Assembly: GCA_037576195.1 (NCBI GenBank)
Contig: CM075104.1
Coordinates: forward strand, 378,775 to 442,774
Direction: 5' to 3'
From: Phytoseiulus persimilis
Lineage: Eukaryota; Arthropoda; Arachnida; Mesostigmata; Phytoseiidae
Length of the DNA stretch: 64,000 nt
Positions 10,092-21,716 of this stretch are shown one piece after another. The notes beneath the pieces are model-generated. The model saw nothing but the letters and a program-made list of their open reading frames with translations, did no database searches and was not told the origin of the DNA. The number at the start of each line of letters is the position of its first letter. The stretch's first letter is position 1. A program made the translations under genes and the position numbers.

Positions 10092-11354
10092 AGCGTCCTT
10101 CAGACATAGCGTTGCGGTCTTGTTGTCGTTGTTCACTGGCACAATTGCGGTTCCTGACCCCTGTGCACTTAGGGTGTTGGGTCCGCCGAGTGCGACCACT
10201 TGGTTGTCTTCGAACGGCTTGTAGTCCGTCATCCATTTCAGGCTGGTTAGCATGTGGTGGGTCGAGCCGCTATCAACAGCAAGTATTTCTTCAGCACTTG
10301 CCTGATTGACTTCGGCTTGCTGGCACTCCACGATCAGGGCTTCAGCAATGTTGGCTTGCGGCTTTAGTGTTCTCGATTGTCCTCTGCCTCTTCCTCTGCC
10401 TCGAAATCCGCCTCTGCGTTGATTCCCGCCTTGTCGGGGAAGTCTGCAGGCAGATTGCATGTGTCCTCGTTGATTGCAGTTGTAACACATCACTTCGGAT
10501 GACTGCACAGATGTTCTTCGGTAGTTGGATCTCCTGGCGAAGTTTCTTCTCCTGAAGTAATGATTCCTTGAGGAGTTGAATCGGGAGAGCCTCGCTGTGA
10601 TCTCGTTGGCGTCACTTTGGTTCCTTCGAATGGCTTCTCCTTCGATTAGATCCGTGAGTGTGTCCAGATGTTTGTCAGAGTCCAGTCGGGTGCTCCATCC
10701 CTGTCGGAACGGTTCCCATGAACTTGGCAGCGCCTCTAGGAGTTTGGAGCACTGGACATCGTCTGGCATGTTGATTCCAACTGTGTTGAGCTCGAAGATG
10801 ACTTTCTTGTAAGCGAGGAGGTTATCGCCAACGGATAGTCCTGGCTGGTATTCGAACGTCTTGAACTTCGACAATGCCAGGCCCTTCCTTGTGCCTGTTG
10901 CGCGCGTGAACTTGTTCTTGATTCGGCGCCATATCTCCTGTGCTGCTATGTTATCTGCACTGTCGAGGAATAATGATGTGGCGAGATTCGGGTGTATCGA
11001 GTTGATTAGCACGTACCTCGCAGCTCTGTTTCCGATGGTGTAGTTCTTCATTTGCGTTTTGCCCTCTGGTGTGTTCGCTTGATCTGGAGCTGGTGGGTTG
11101 AGTTTCCCGATGGTTACAGGCCAGGCATACGGTTCTCCATCTAGTACGGATGGCATGACTGTGCGCCATGGTATGTAGTCCTTGCCGTCGAGTGCTAGGA
11201 TGATGTTGGTTGGGACTCGTGGTCTTGGTCCACACACGATGGGATCTCCGGATGTGCTGAAGCTTGGTTCTGGATCAACTTCGAGACCATCCAGTCCGTA
11301 GTGAACGAAGCCGTGGGGGCCTTGGGCGTCTCTGGCGGATTGCTGTCTTGACAT
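10092..11354 (-). CDS. Copia-1 Gag and start of protease
   Basis: A 437-aa frame from MSRQQSARD. It has a Gag region of the kind seen in Copia elements (GKDYIPWRTVMPSVLDGE, SKLLEALPSSWEPF), an Arg/Gly-rich stretch, a CCHC zinc knuckle CYNCNQRGHMQSAC, then the protease active site AVDSGSTHHML. The natural frame ends near 10092; the last residues of the open frame (EENARRLGRSV) come from the inserted solo LTR. The start is 89 bp inside the 5' LTR edge. Gag itself looks intact, so it could still make capsid protein if transcribed, which is inference. Confidence 0.9.
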
Positions 11355-11442
11355 CGCGATGCTGAACTGTGACTTCCTTGATTCACCGATGTATACTTAC
11401 GCCACCGACCCGCTCAACCTGAGTGTGTCGTGCTGATAACGC

Positions 11443-11819
11443 TGATAAGCCTTTTGGGCCTGGCTCTAGCTTCTTTGCGGCTGGATGAGAAGATCGGTGG
11501 CGAGTACAAGACTTGCCTAGAGACGACGGCTACTGAATGAAAACGACAATTCTGGTGGACAGAATGTTTGGCTCCCCCAACACACTGAAGTTTTATTCCG
11601 GCTTCTATGGTCACTGACAGGGGAGAGTTACACGGCGAATACTGACGCTTGACGTCAGTCTACAGGCGTCCGATTTCTATCTCAGTGATCTATAGTATCG
11701 CCTGTGCGCGGTTGATCATGCTCAAAGTTCACTGACGCTTCGCTAGCTCGAATGGCGTCTTCCCTGATCACCAAAACTGTGCCGACGACTGCTCTGGGTA
11801 AAACATCAAATACTCAACA
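11443..11819 (-). repeat. Copia-1 5' LTR
   Basis: Same ends as the LTR at 8335-8705. The plus-strand ORF that appears to start near 11752 in this LTR and runs into flanking sequence is a chance fusion. Confidence 0.9.
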
Positions 11820-11912
11820 AAAGACAAGCTCCTCACAAGACCTTCAAGAAAGCAAGGCGTTGATCTCCACTAGTGAACCTTGTGCTCCGAAACCGGTGCG
11901 AAAAACTTTACA

Positions 11913-12564
11913 ATGGCCCCATCACAGTTGGACATCACCGCCCACCGTGTCCGTTACAACAGGCTGACGGTAAGCTTCGCACACCTCCCAGAGGTAACAA
12001 ATCTGGACGGAGAGATGGCATGTAGATGCGAACCCGGTGAGTGTAAAATTGACTTACCACTCTACCTGTCACGAAAGAATACAAATTCATTCCTTGGAGA
12101 CCAGTACATCAACAACTGGGACATCATCGACCGGAAAGCTCTATCCGATGGAGTGGAGGACATGCCAGAGCCATTGAGAGAATGGTTCAACGCCAAGATC
12201 GCGGAGGCTGAACTCACAGACGTGTTCAGACCTGACACACTCACAGGATACGTAGCGTACCTGTGCGGACTGTCATACTTCATGGCAGTGAGCTACGAAG
12301 TTTTCCCATCAGAAAGATCGATCCAACGAAGATGGGAAGGAGAATCCCGAAACATCAAGAAAACAATTCAGTGTCGGAAGAGGGTTGATCATCCAGTGGT
12401 CAATCGATCACATCAACTTCATGCTACTATTCAAGAGTAGAAGAGACAAAAGGGAGGGCCACCCATCCCAAGTAGTATGTATCGATTTCTTCAAGCTTCT
12501 CATCAGAAGAGAAGTAGGGTTCGAGTCATTCCTATACGAGGGAAGGAGTGACTCCCCCCCCTAA
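11913..12564 (+). pseudogene. Unknown ORF, probably frameshifted
   Basis: From MAPSQLDITAHRVRYNR the frame runs about 175 codons with sensible composition (CRCEPGECKIDLPLYLSRK, YINNWDIIDRKALSDG, LREWFNAKIAEAEL). Around 12345-12360 the meaning shifts to another frame that reads SVGRGLIIQWSIDHINFML and VVCIDFFKLLIRREVGFESF to a TAA at 12562. It sits between Copia-1 and a plus-strand LTR whose polypurine tract starts about 120 bp downstream, so it may be a 3' gene of that LTR element or a host exon. No family recognised. Confidence 0.4.
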
Positions 12565-12684
12565 CCACTGGATGCAGCCAGCCAAATTCGAGTGGTCATA
12601 GGTAAGATTATATGTACTGTACAGATATTAGGTAGTCGTGATATGTAGGATGTAATCTAGGTCATCGACACTCGGCTTTCATCT

Positions 12685-12693
12685 AAAGGGGGA
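12685..12693 (+). promoter_or_regulatory. Polypurine tract
   Basis: AAAGGGGGA immediately precedes the LTR start TGATGTATTA, marking this as a 3' LTR on the plus strand. Confidence 0.8.
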
Positions 12694-12968
12694 TGATGTA
12701 TTATTTAGCAATATTGCGGGTATCTGAAACCCGTCAGTATGATTACGGTCAGAGGTGGAGATGAACACGAAGTTCCCCTCTGACACTTCGCAGTATTGCA
12801 ACCGCATGTCTTGACACAGATCCAAAGGCGACCCAGCTTCGGTTCTGCTTACCACCTGTTACAGTACTTCCCCCTGGGTATATATACCGGAGCTAATAAA
12901 GCCCACCTCTGAGGAGCTAGATGTTTCTAACCGAAACTCTGTCTGTTTATTTTGTGCCGTGATCTTCA
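12694..12968 (+). repeat. LTR of the Copia-2 family, plus orientation
   Basis: TGATGTATTATTTAGC ... GTGCCGTGATCTTCA, 275 bp, with a TATA-like GTATATATACC (about 12878-12888) and AATAAA (12895-12900). It is homologous, in reverse, to the LTR at 21717-21994 (shared GGGTATCTGAAACCCGTCAG and GTGCCGTGATCTTC). The rest of this copy to the left is replaced by other sequence. Confidence 0.8.
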
Positions 12969-14659
12969 ACCCATTTTCAACTTGAGACTGTTCGCCAACT
13001 GGCTAGTGAGCCCAAATATCCAACATACACCGACCCTATAACCGACATATTTTCAGGATTTCCGTCCGATAAATGGCTGTTCCCAGTTTTGATGGCCCAA
13101 CTCGATCAGCCTGGAAGAATCGCAATAGAGTGAAACTGCGACGATCGAAATGCGAAGTGGTGAGGAAAGACTGTACTCCACGGATGACGTATAGGTTATT
13201 CTGGATATCCTAAGAGAAAACCTACTTCATGACTTGCCCTTTCTTCCTTTGTCGCCCGCGATTGGTGCCAACCTAAGTGACTCCAATACGCTAGCAATGC
13301 TTTGAAGTGAGATCAACACATCCTCGAATGCAGGTCCAAACGTGACGTCGATAAGAACCGAAAACACATTTGCGAAATCGGTAAGAACCGGTAACATGTT
13401 TCAGACCGGCATCCGGATGCAATCAAAAATCTCAGCTTTGAACTGGGCCTGATTTATCCGTATCCTCCCCCAGTGTGAAGAGACCTCTGTTCTCTATTCT
13501 AACACGAACTCGAACCATTTTGAAGTGATTTCTGGAGTTTCTCAACCATGCCCATGAACATTTGGCATTACTGATGTTGATTAGATGATCATAAGTTGAC
13601 ACGAAACTCTCTGAGGGGGACTCGGGAAGTGTAGACAATGATCTCGTGCACTACCCGTCTATTCACAGTTCTCGAACTCAGCAGTGCGATACTCATTGTC
13701 TCATGGAAATACCCTTGTACCTGGGTTGGCATATTTCCTGTTCCATGGACTTCGCAACACTTATCGCTACCGTCCTCAAAATCGACCAGCTGCAGCATGC
13801 TGAGCTTCTCGTCCAGAGAAGCCAAGAGGTACACGGTGCAAGCATCTGCCTGAGTGAGACATTATTGCTCCTCGGCGGAGACAGACCAATTTGACCGTAT
13901 TGTACAAGTCTCCCCGCAGGGCTCTGAAGGCTATTGCTAGTGATGCCGAGTATCGATCTCAATCTTTTACTCAGAAGCCATTGTCTTTCTCTTGATCATG
14001 TCCCAATCCTTGTCTGATTCCAAGGAGAAACCAAGAGGCTCAACATGGTATACCATCCTGGAGCTGAACCAACCGGATCAATATCCTGGTTCGATTTGAA
14101 CTATGCTAGTTCCTATGCCATCGCTGCTAGCCATTTATTTCCTGCATCTGTTTTGCGTTCCTATTATCCTTTAGGCTGGGAGGTACGTCTACCTATGGGT
14201 TCTAACTGCCTAGTTTCTTGATAATCTTGCAAGTCGTAGTACTACTGGGGACACTGTGGAATATCCAAGCCGCGATGCAATCTGGCGTTCTTGAGCTATG
14301 AGGTGCGTGCCATCAGCTACAAGACGCCTCTATGTCTCAAATTATACTTGCATTCCTCGTCTTTATCCTTCATCCTTGCCGGGTGTCGTCATATTTTGTC
14401 CGCGCGGACTTCAGGCAAGCAGGATCTGAGTGCTGGATTCGCGACCGACAGTCACTCCTAACTTATCATCCACACTCCTCTTTCAAATCCATTAGTATTC
14501 ACTGACGTGTCTCTATCGTCAATGTTTCTCGGGTAAGGGAAGCCCGATAAGGTTTGTTGATGTTGCGTTCATCTGGTGACCGTGTAGAAAGCTGATTGGT
14601 ACTTCCAAATGGTAGAACTGGGTCCATTTTATTGATGTCACGATGCGATGAATGTCCTC
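12969..14659. other. No gene recognised
   Basis: About 1.7 kb without convincing coding or repeat structure. Short minus-strand frames (for example 13589-13834) show no recognisable motif. It may hold decayed 3' parts of Copia-2 but this could not be shown by eye. Confidence 0.45.
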
Positions 14660-15410
14660 CTTTCAGAGTTCGAGGATTCTGTCAATCGTTCTATCATTCA
14701 TTGATGTTGATAGTGGTCCTAGCAACAGCTCGCTTGTGGAGCTTGTCATTGCTAGACTTGTTGTTGCAGAATCCTTCAAGAATATCCCTGATCCGATCGA
14801 CGGCTTCGGACTTATTTCGGAGGAGTTACGTTTTACGGAAACGGCCGCGGTCATAAGTCCATGCGAGGAATGCGAGGGGCAAGTCTGCTGCTAGGCTTCT
14901 GCCGGTAGCCAGCTCGATGCATCTTTCCTTTAACACAGCTTTCATAGCTGACAAATTCTGGGATTACTTCAGATCCTTTTCTCTGGAGCATTGACTCCAG
15001 CCATCCTACGTTGGTGTGGGTATCTGTTCGGTGCTTTCGCGCAAGGCTGACTGTGTTGTTGGCTTCAGCTTCACTTCTTCTGATGGTGTTGGTAAAGCGG
15101 AACATGTAGAGATCATTTGTACGTTTTGCCTGAATAGCGATGTTCCCTTGTTCCATGATGATGTGATCTCGATGGACAGCCATCTCGGAGTTATCGTGAG
15201 TGAGGTTGGAGACTGATATGATGTTTCGTCGGAGTGGTGGGAGATACAACACCTCATTCAGCTGCAAAGTCGGAGAGTCCCCGTAGGACATGGAAGTCAA
15301 ACAAACAGTCCCGAACCTAGGAGCGCTCAGTGTCCTAGAACCACCTAATATGATCCCATGGGGCTGATGACAGGGTGTATAGTTCATCATATTAGCTCGT
15401 GTATCAGTAA
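14660..15410 (-). pseudogene. Copia-2 Pol fragment: pre-integrase and integrase start
   Basis: The frame from about 15410 down reads LQLNEVLYLPPLRRNIISVS, the Copia stretch between protease and integrase, then NDLYMFRF and a poor pre-integrase domain. A further piece at 14660-14854 shows degenerate integrase-like sequence with frame changes. The gene is cut at 15410 by Helitron A1; the upstream half lies beyond 19852. Confidence 0.75.
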
Positions 15411-18400
15411 CCAGCCGGCCTTCGGCCGACTGGAGTCGGCCGCGCTCCGCGCGGTTGGACGGCGCTCCTTGCGATCGAGGCACTTTTCTCTCTCCTCACT
15501 GGGTCAGCAATATGGTTTTGAAAAGTATGGTCAGATCGGTCCCCGAATCAGCCCCTCAGACTTGGAAAGTGATGGTCAGATTGGTCCCGGAATCACCCCT
15601 CCAGAGTTGGGAAGTAATGCTCAGATTGGTCTCGGAATCACCCCTCCAGAGTTGGGAAGTAATGCTCAGATTGCTCTCGGAATCACCCCTCCAGAGTTGG
15701 GAAGTAATGCTCAGATTGGTCTCGGAATCACCCCTCCAGAGTTGGAAAGATGCTCAGATTGACCCCGCAATCACCCCTCCAGAGTTAGAAAGAAATGCTC
15801 AGATCGGTCCCGGAATCACCCCTCCAGAGTTGGGAAGTAATGCTCAGATTGGTCCCGGAATCACTCCTCCAGAGTTGGGAAGTAATGCTCAGATTGGTCT
15901 CGGAATCACCCCTCCAGAGTTGGAAAGTAATGCTCAGATTGGTCTCGGAATCACCCCTCCAGAGTTGGAAAGTAATGCTCAGATTGACCCCGGAATCATC
16001 CCTCCAGAGTTGGGAAGTAATGCTCAGATTGGTCTCGGAATCACCCCTCCAGAGTTGGGAAGTAATGCTCAGATTGGTCTCGGAATCACCCCTCCAGAGT
16101 TGGAAAGTAATGCTGAGATTGGTCTCGGAATCACCCCTCCAGAGTTGGGGAGTAATGCTCAGATTGGCCCCGGAATCACCCCTCCAGAGTTGGGAAGTAA
16201 TGCTCAGATTGACCCCGGAATCATCCCTCCAGAGTTGGAAAGTAATGCTCAGATTGACCCTGGAATCACCCCTCCAGAGTTGGAAAGTAATGCTCAGATT
16301 GACCCCGGAATCACCCCTCCAGAGCTGGAAAGTAATGCTCAGATTGACCCCGGAATCACCGCTCTAGAGTTGGGAAGTAATGCTCAGATTGGTCTCAGAA
16401 TCACCCCTCCAGAGTTGGGAAGTAATGCTCAGATTGGTCTCGGAATCACCCCTCCAGAGTTGGAAAGTAATGCTCAGATTGACCCCGGAATCATCCCTCC
16501 AGAGTTGGGAAGTAATGCTCAGATTGGTCTCGGAATCACCCCTCCAGAGTTGGGAAGTATTGCTCAGATTGGTCTCGGAATCACCCCTCCAGAATTGGGA
16601 AGTAATGCTCAGATTGGTCTCGGAATCACCCCTCCAGAGTTAGAAAGTAATGCTCAGATTAACCCCGGAATCACCCCTCCAGAGTTGGAAAGTAATGCTC
16701 AGATTGACCCCGGAATCACCCCTCCAGAGTTGGAAAGTAATGCTCAGATTGACCCCGGAATCACCGCTCTAGAGTTGAGAAGTAATGCTCAGATTGACCC
16801 CGGAATCACTCCTCCAGAGTTGGAAAGTAATGCTCAGATTGGCCTCGGAATCACCCCTCCAGAGTTGGAAAGTAATGCTCAGATCGACCCCGGAATCACC
16901 GCTCTGGAGTTGGAAAGTAATGCTCAGATTGGTCTCGGAATCACTCCTCCAGAGTTGGAAAGTAATGCTTAGATTGGTCTCGGAATCACTCCTCCAGAGT
17001 TGGAAAGTAATGCTCAGATTGGTCTCGGAATCACCCCTCCAGAGTTGGGAAGTAATGCTCAGATTGGCCCCGGAATCACCCCTCCAGAGTTGGGAAGTAA
17101 TGCTCAGATTGACCCCGGAATCATCCCTCCAGAGTTGGGAAGTAATGCTCAGATTGACCCCGGAATCATCCCTCCAGAGTTGGAAAGTAATGCTCAGATT
17201 GACCCCGGAATCACCCTCCCAGAGTTAGAAAGTAATGCTCAGATTGACCCCGGAATCACCCCTCCAGAGTTAGAAAGTAATGCTCAGATTGACCCCGGAA
17301 TCACCCCTCCAGAGTTGGGAAGTAATGCTCAGATTGAGCCCGGAATCATCCCTCCAGAGTTGGAAAGTAATGCTCAGATCGACCCCGGAATCACCCCTCC
17401 AGAGTTGGAAAGTAATGCTCAGATTGACCCCGGAATCACCGCTCTAGAGTTGAGAAGTAATGCTCAGATTGACCCCGGAATCACTCCTCCAGAGTTGGAA
17501 AGTAATGCTCAGATTGGCCTCGGAATCACCCCTCCAGAGTTGGAAAGTAATGCTCAGATCGACCCCGGAATCACCGCTCTAGAGTTGGAAAGTAATGCTC
17601 AGATTGGTCTCGGAATCACTCCTCCAGAGTTGGAAAGTAATGCTTAGATTGGTCTCGGAATCACTCCTCCAGAGTTGGAAAGTAATGCTCAGATTGGTCT
17701 CGGAATCACCCCTCCAGAGTTGGGAAGTAATGCTCAGATTGGCCCCGGAATCACCCCTCCAGAGTTGGGAAGTAATGCTCAGATTGACCCCGGAATCATC
17801 CCTCCAGAGTTGGGAAGTAATGCTCAGATTGACCCCGGAATCATCCCTCCAGAGTTGGAAAGTAATGCTCAGATTGACCCCGGAATCACCCCTCCAGAGT
17901 TAGAAAGTAATGCTCAGATTGACCCCGGAATCACCCCTCCAGAGTTAGAAAGTAATGCTCAGATTGACCCCGGAATCACCCCTCCAGAGTTGGGAAGTAA
18001 TGCTCAGATTGAGCCCGGAATCATCCCTCCAGAGTTGGAAAGTAATGCTCAGATCGACCCCGGAATCACCCCTCCAGAGTTGGGAAGTAATGCTCAGATT
18101 GGTCTCGGAATCACCCCTCCAGAGTTGGAAAGTAATGCTCAGATTGACCCCGGAATCACCCCTCCAGAGTTGGGAAGTAATGCTCAGATTGGCCCCGGAA
18201 TCACCCCTCCAGAGTTGGGAAGTAATGCTCAGATTGACCCCGGAATCATCCCTCCAGAGTTGGAAAGTAATGCTCAGATTGACCCCGGGATCATCCCTCC
18301 AGAGTTGGAAAGTAATGCTCAGATTGGTCTCGGAATCACCCCTCCTGAGTTGGGAAGTAATGCTCAGATTGGTCTCGGAATCACCCCTCCAGAGTTGTAA

Positions 18401-19851
18401 AGTAATGCTCAGATTGGTCTCGGAATCACCCCTCCTGAGTTGGGAAGTAATGCTCAGATTGGTCTCGGAATCACCCCTCCAGAGTTGTAAAGTAATGCTC
18501 AGATTGGTCTCGGAATCACCCCTCCAGAGTTGGGAAGTAATGCTCAGATTGGTCTCGGAATCACTCCTCAAGAGTTGGAAAGTGATGCTCAGATTGGTCT
18601 CGGAATCACCCCTCCAGAGTTGGGAAGTAATGCTCAGATTGGTCTCGGAATCACCCCTCCAGAGTTGGGAAGTAATGCTCAGATTGGTCTCGGAACCACC
18701 CCTCCAGAGTTGGAAAGTAATGCTCAGATTGACCCCGGAATCACCCCTCCAGAGTTAGAAAGTAATGCTCAGATTGGTCCCGGAATCACCCCTCCAGAGT
18801 TGGAAAGTAATGCTCAGATTGACCCCGGAATCATCCCTCCAGAGTTGGGAAGTAATGCTCAGATTGCTCTCGGAATCACCCCTCCAGAGTTGGAAAGTAA
18901 TGCTCAGATTGACCCCGGAATCACCCCTCCAGAGTTGGGAAGTAATGCTCAGATTGGTCTCGGAATCACCCCTCCAGAGTTGGGAAGTAATGCTCAGATT
19001 GGTCTCGGGATCACCCCTCCAGAGTTGGAAAGTAATGCTCAGATTGACCCCGGAATCACCCCTCCAGAGTTGGGAAGTAATGCTCAGATTGACCCCGGAA
19101 TCACCCCTCCAGAGTCAGAAAGTAATGCTCAGATTAACCCCGGAATCACCCCTCCAGAGTTGGAAAGTAATGCTCAGATTGACCCCGGAATCACCCCTCC
19201 AGAGTTAGGAAGTAATGCTCAGATTGACCCCGGAATCACCCCTCCAGAGTTGGGAAGTAATGCTCAGATTGACCCCGGAATCACCTCTCCAGAGTTAGAA
19301 AGTAATGCTCAGATTGGTCCCGGAATCACTCCTTCAGAGTTGGAAAGTAATGCTCAGATTGACCCCGGAATCACCCCTCCAGAGTTGGAAAGTAATGCTC
19401 AGATTGACCCCGGAATCACCCCTCCAGAGTTGGAAAGTAATGCTCACATTGACCCCGGAATCACCCCTCCAGAGTTGGAAAGTAATGCTCAGATTGACCC
19501 CGGAATCACCCCTCCAGAGTTGGGAAGTAATGCTCAGATTGACCCCGGAATCACCCCTCCAGAGTTAGAAAGTAATGCTCAGATTGGTCCCGGAATCACC
19601 CCTCCAGAGTTGGAAAGTAATGCTCAGATTGGTCTCGGAATCACCCCTCCAGAGTTGGGAAGTAATGCCCAGATTGGTCTCGGAATCACCCCTCCAGAGT
19701 TGGAAAGTAATGCTCAGATTGGTCTCGGAATCACCACTCCAGACTCGGGAGAGTATGGTCAGATTGGTCACAGAATCACCTTCATGTCTTTCAGAAAAAG
19801 TGCGGACAAACTGACAAACTGACAGACTAAGCCGATTATATTTAGTAAGGA
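15411..19851 (-). mobile_element. Non-autonomous Helitron A1 carrying a giant minisatellite
   Basis: On the minus strand the element starts TCCTTACTAAATATAATCGG after an A and ends GTCGGCCGAAGGCCGGCTGG before a T: the Helitron signature A|TC...CTRR|T, with a terminal GC hairpin and no target duplication. Next to the 5' end is a (TGTCAGTT)-like stretch. The interior is a 45-bp minisatellite. No Rep or helicase is encoded. It is inserted in Copia-2, so it is younger than that element. Helitron A2 at 46160-48728 and the truncated copy ending at 22650 share both ends or the 5' end. Confidence 0.88.
15530..19745 (-). repeat. 45-bp minisatellite array, about 94 units
   Basis: Consensus in two parts: ggaatcacccctccagagtt then ggaaagtaatgctcagattggtctc. 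Units differ mainly in the last bases (ggtctc, gaccccg, ggccccg) and ggaag/gaaag variants. A 675-bp (15-unit) block is duplicated, for example the variant taatgcttag at about 16970 recurs at 17645 and gattgagccc at 17331 recurs at 18006. As 45 is a multiple of 3, several frames stay open on both strands. Confidence 0.97.
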
Positions 19852-20680
19852 TATGAGAATTCTTCCACTAGTCATGATATATTCATTATCAGTTGATACG
19901 ATGCTTGCTTCCACGGTACCTGTCTCACAGTTGAAAGCTTCGATAACGAGAGCTACAAAACTGTTTGCACTTGATTGCTGCCGTCGATTGGAGGGTTGCC
20001 CTCCGGGACGTCCATGCTGGTTCCGTCCAGACTGTTGATGACTTTGTGAACGATCTTGCTGCTGTTCTCGGCTTTGTCGAAAGGGAACAAATCCTCTCCT
20101 ACTGTTTTGTGCTGTCGCTATTTGTAGCACATGAGCTTGGTGATCGCCATCCGTTCCAGTCTGCCGTGTGTGGCGATGAACCATTCAGTGATAGCTCTCC
20201 TTAACGCGAGAGCTTCTTCCGTATCAGCAGTGCTAGAGAAGGGGGAGACCGATAGGACAGGTTGGACCGATATAGATAGCGTGCATCGCACCGCACTATT
20301 GTCCATATCATACTTCCGTTGTTGCAGAATAGATTCCTCGTTCACATTGCATGGCACCTGTGGCACGACTCCTCCCAGAGTCAAAACGAGGGTAAACGGG
20401 TCTGCATCCAACACCGCGCATATCAAGACCCTCTGTTCGGTGTTGTCTGCACCATTAGGCCTCAGCATGTCGATGTCACAATCTTGGTGTCTCGAGCTTT
20501 TCGTCGAGGTTGTTGAACTCCTCTTTTGCATCCTCATCTTCTTGCTTCTTGGTCTCTGCTTCTGGCCTACCGCTTTCTGTTGTCGCCGAGTGCCCGGGCA
20601 TATTGTCGCCTGCGTTGCTGGAGCCGTGGGAGCTACTGGAATCTTCGTGTGTTGGTTGACTCTCCGTTTGCTGCATTACA
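19852..20680 (-). pseudogene. Copia-2 Gag remnant
   Basis: Minus-strand frames starting MQQTESQPTHEDSSSS (20676) and continuing in two further frames resemble a Copia Gag by position and composition: an acidic Ser-rich start, a helical region, a basic Gln/Arg/Ser-rich part (about 19970-20100) and then NEYIMTSGR where the protease should begin, cut by the Helitron at 19852. Several frameshifts. Called mainly from its place between the LTR and the Copia pre-integrase region beyond the Helitron. Confidence 0.5.
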
Positions 20681-20830
20681 CTTGTTGGAGTTGCACCGAA
20701 CGATTCACGAGAGAGTCACACACCTCACAGTACATTGCCCATTCGTATGAGTCCGTAGAGCGGTATCGTGCTTATAACGAATGTTGGAGATAACCCACTT
20801 GGGTCAGTCGATGGACACGATCTAGAAGTA

Positions 20831-21703
20831 CAGGGTGTGTCCTCCAAGCTGCAACATGTTTGTGGCCTTCTTGTTTTGAGCTGTATTTCGGCCAAATTTT
20901 ATCCGATCTAAGATTTTTTTTTGATCGGAACCTCCTGAAGAGACGCATCTTTTCGCATTTTTATTCTTGAGGACCAGATCAGTGTCACGTTTTTCAGAGC
21001 TTGTCGAAGTTTTCCTCAATTCAATCCATGGCCCCTACAAGAACCTTCCGAGAATCGCTGATTCTCAACCAATTTCGGATAATAAAAAACGGGAAGATTT
21101 CTACAGCTACAAAAGGCTCGCGAGAACGCGAGCAGATCGGTTACGAACCGGAGGAACGGTATTCATCACGAGATACCCCTAAATTGAGCCCTCCAGACCC
21201 CCCGCCGACCTCTCCCGTGGAGAAACGCCCGTTACTTCACAAGGAAGCCGATTTCGAAAATTCTACTCATGGCAGAAGTTTCTTATCTCGAGCCAAACTA
21301 CCTGAAATCTTTTTTTTTCACCTCAAAAGTCACTGGGCGCTCATCTCGTGTCCCTGACTGAAAACGCGCCGACATATCTCGTATTGAATACCGTTCCTCC
21401 GGTTCGCCACCGATCTGCGCGTTCTCGCGAGCGTTCCGCAGCTGGGATCGAGTGGAATCTTTCCGTTTTTTATTTTCCGAAAGTGGTTGAGAATCGGCGA
21501 TTCTCTGGTAGGTTCTTTCTAGGGTCATGGATTGAATTCAGGAAAACTTCGACAAGCTCTGGGAAACGTGACACTGATCTGGTCCTCAAAAATGAATTGC
21601 GAAAAGATGCATCTTCTAGAGCTTCCGATCAGAAAAATTTGGCCGGAATACAGTTCAAAACAAGAAGGCCACGAAAATGTTGCAGCTCAGAGGACACACC
21701 CTG
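20831..21703. mobile_element. Foldback DNA transposon with long inverted arms (873 bp)
   Basis: The ends CAGGGTGTGTCCTC and its reverse complement are flanked by TA on both sides (20829-20830 and 21704-21705). The left arm to about 21176 is an imperfect inverted copy of the right arm from about 21373, leaving a roughly 200-bp centre. No transposase. TA duplication fits Tc1/mariner-type non-autonomous elements, which is inference. It lies between the Copia-2 LTR and gag, so it inserted after Copia-2. Confidence 0.85.
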
Positions 21704-21716
21704 TATACTGTGAGTC

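Larger units (their letters stand above)
8335..11819 (-). mobile_element. Copia-1 LTR retrotransposon, internally deleted
   Basis: Two direct LTRs (8335-8705 and 11443-11819) flank gag and integrase sequences on the minus strand. Outer flanks gaaga (8330-8334) and aaaga (11820-11824) look like a 5-bp target duplication with one mismatch. The internal region is only 2.7 kb because reverse transcriptase and RNase H are absent, and 251 bp of it is a solo LTR of another element. It cannot transpose on its own. Confidence 0.9.

Noticed and set aside
11752-11967. Plus-strand ORF MASSLITKTV...
   Set aside because: Starts inside the Copia-1 LTR and runs into unrelated flanking DNA.
13589-13962. Possible Copia-2 polymerase remnant
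   Set aside because: No RT or RNase H motif could be found in any frame.
15530-19745. CRISPR array
   Set aside because: Contiguous near-identical 45-bp units without unique spacers, in a eukaryotic context.
15455-19822. Very long ORFs in the 45-bp arrays (for example repeats of GITPPELESNAQIGL) as repeat-containing proteins
   Set aside because: Open in several frames on both strands because the unit is a multiple of 3 and lacks stops; no start context, promoter or selection evidence, and the arrays are bounded by Helitron ends.
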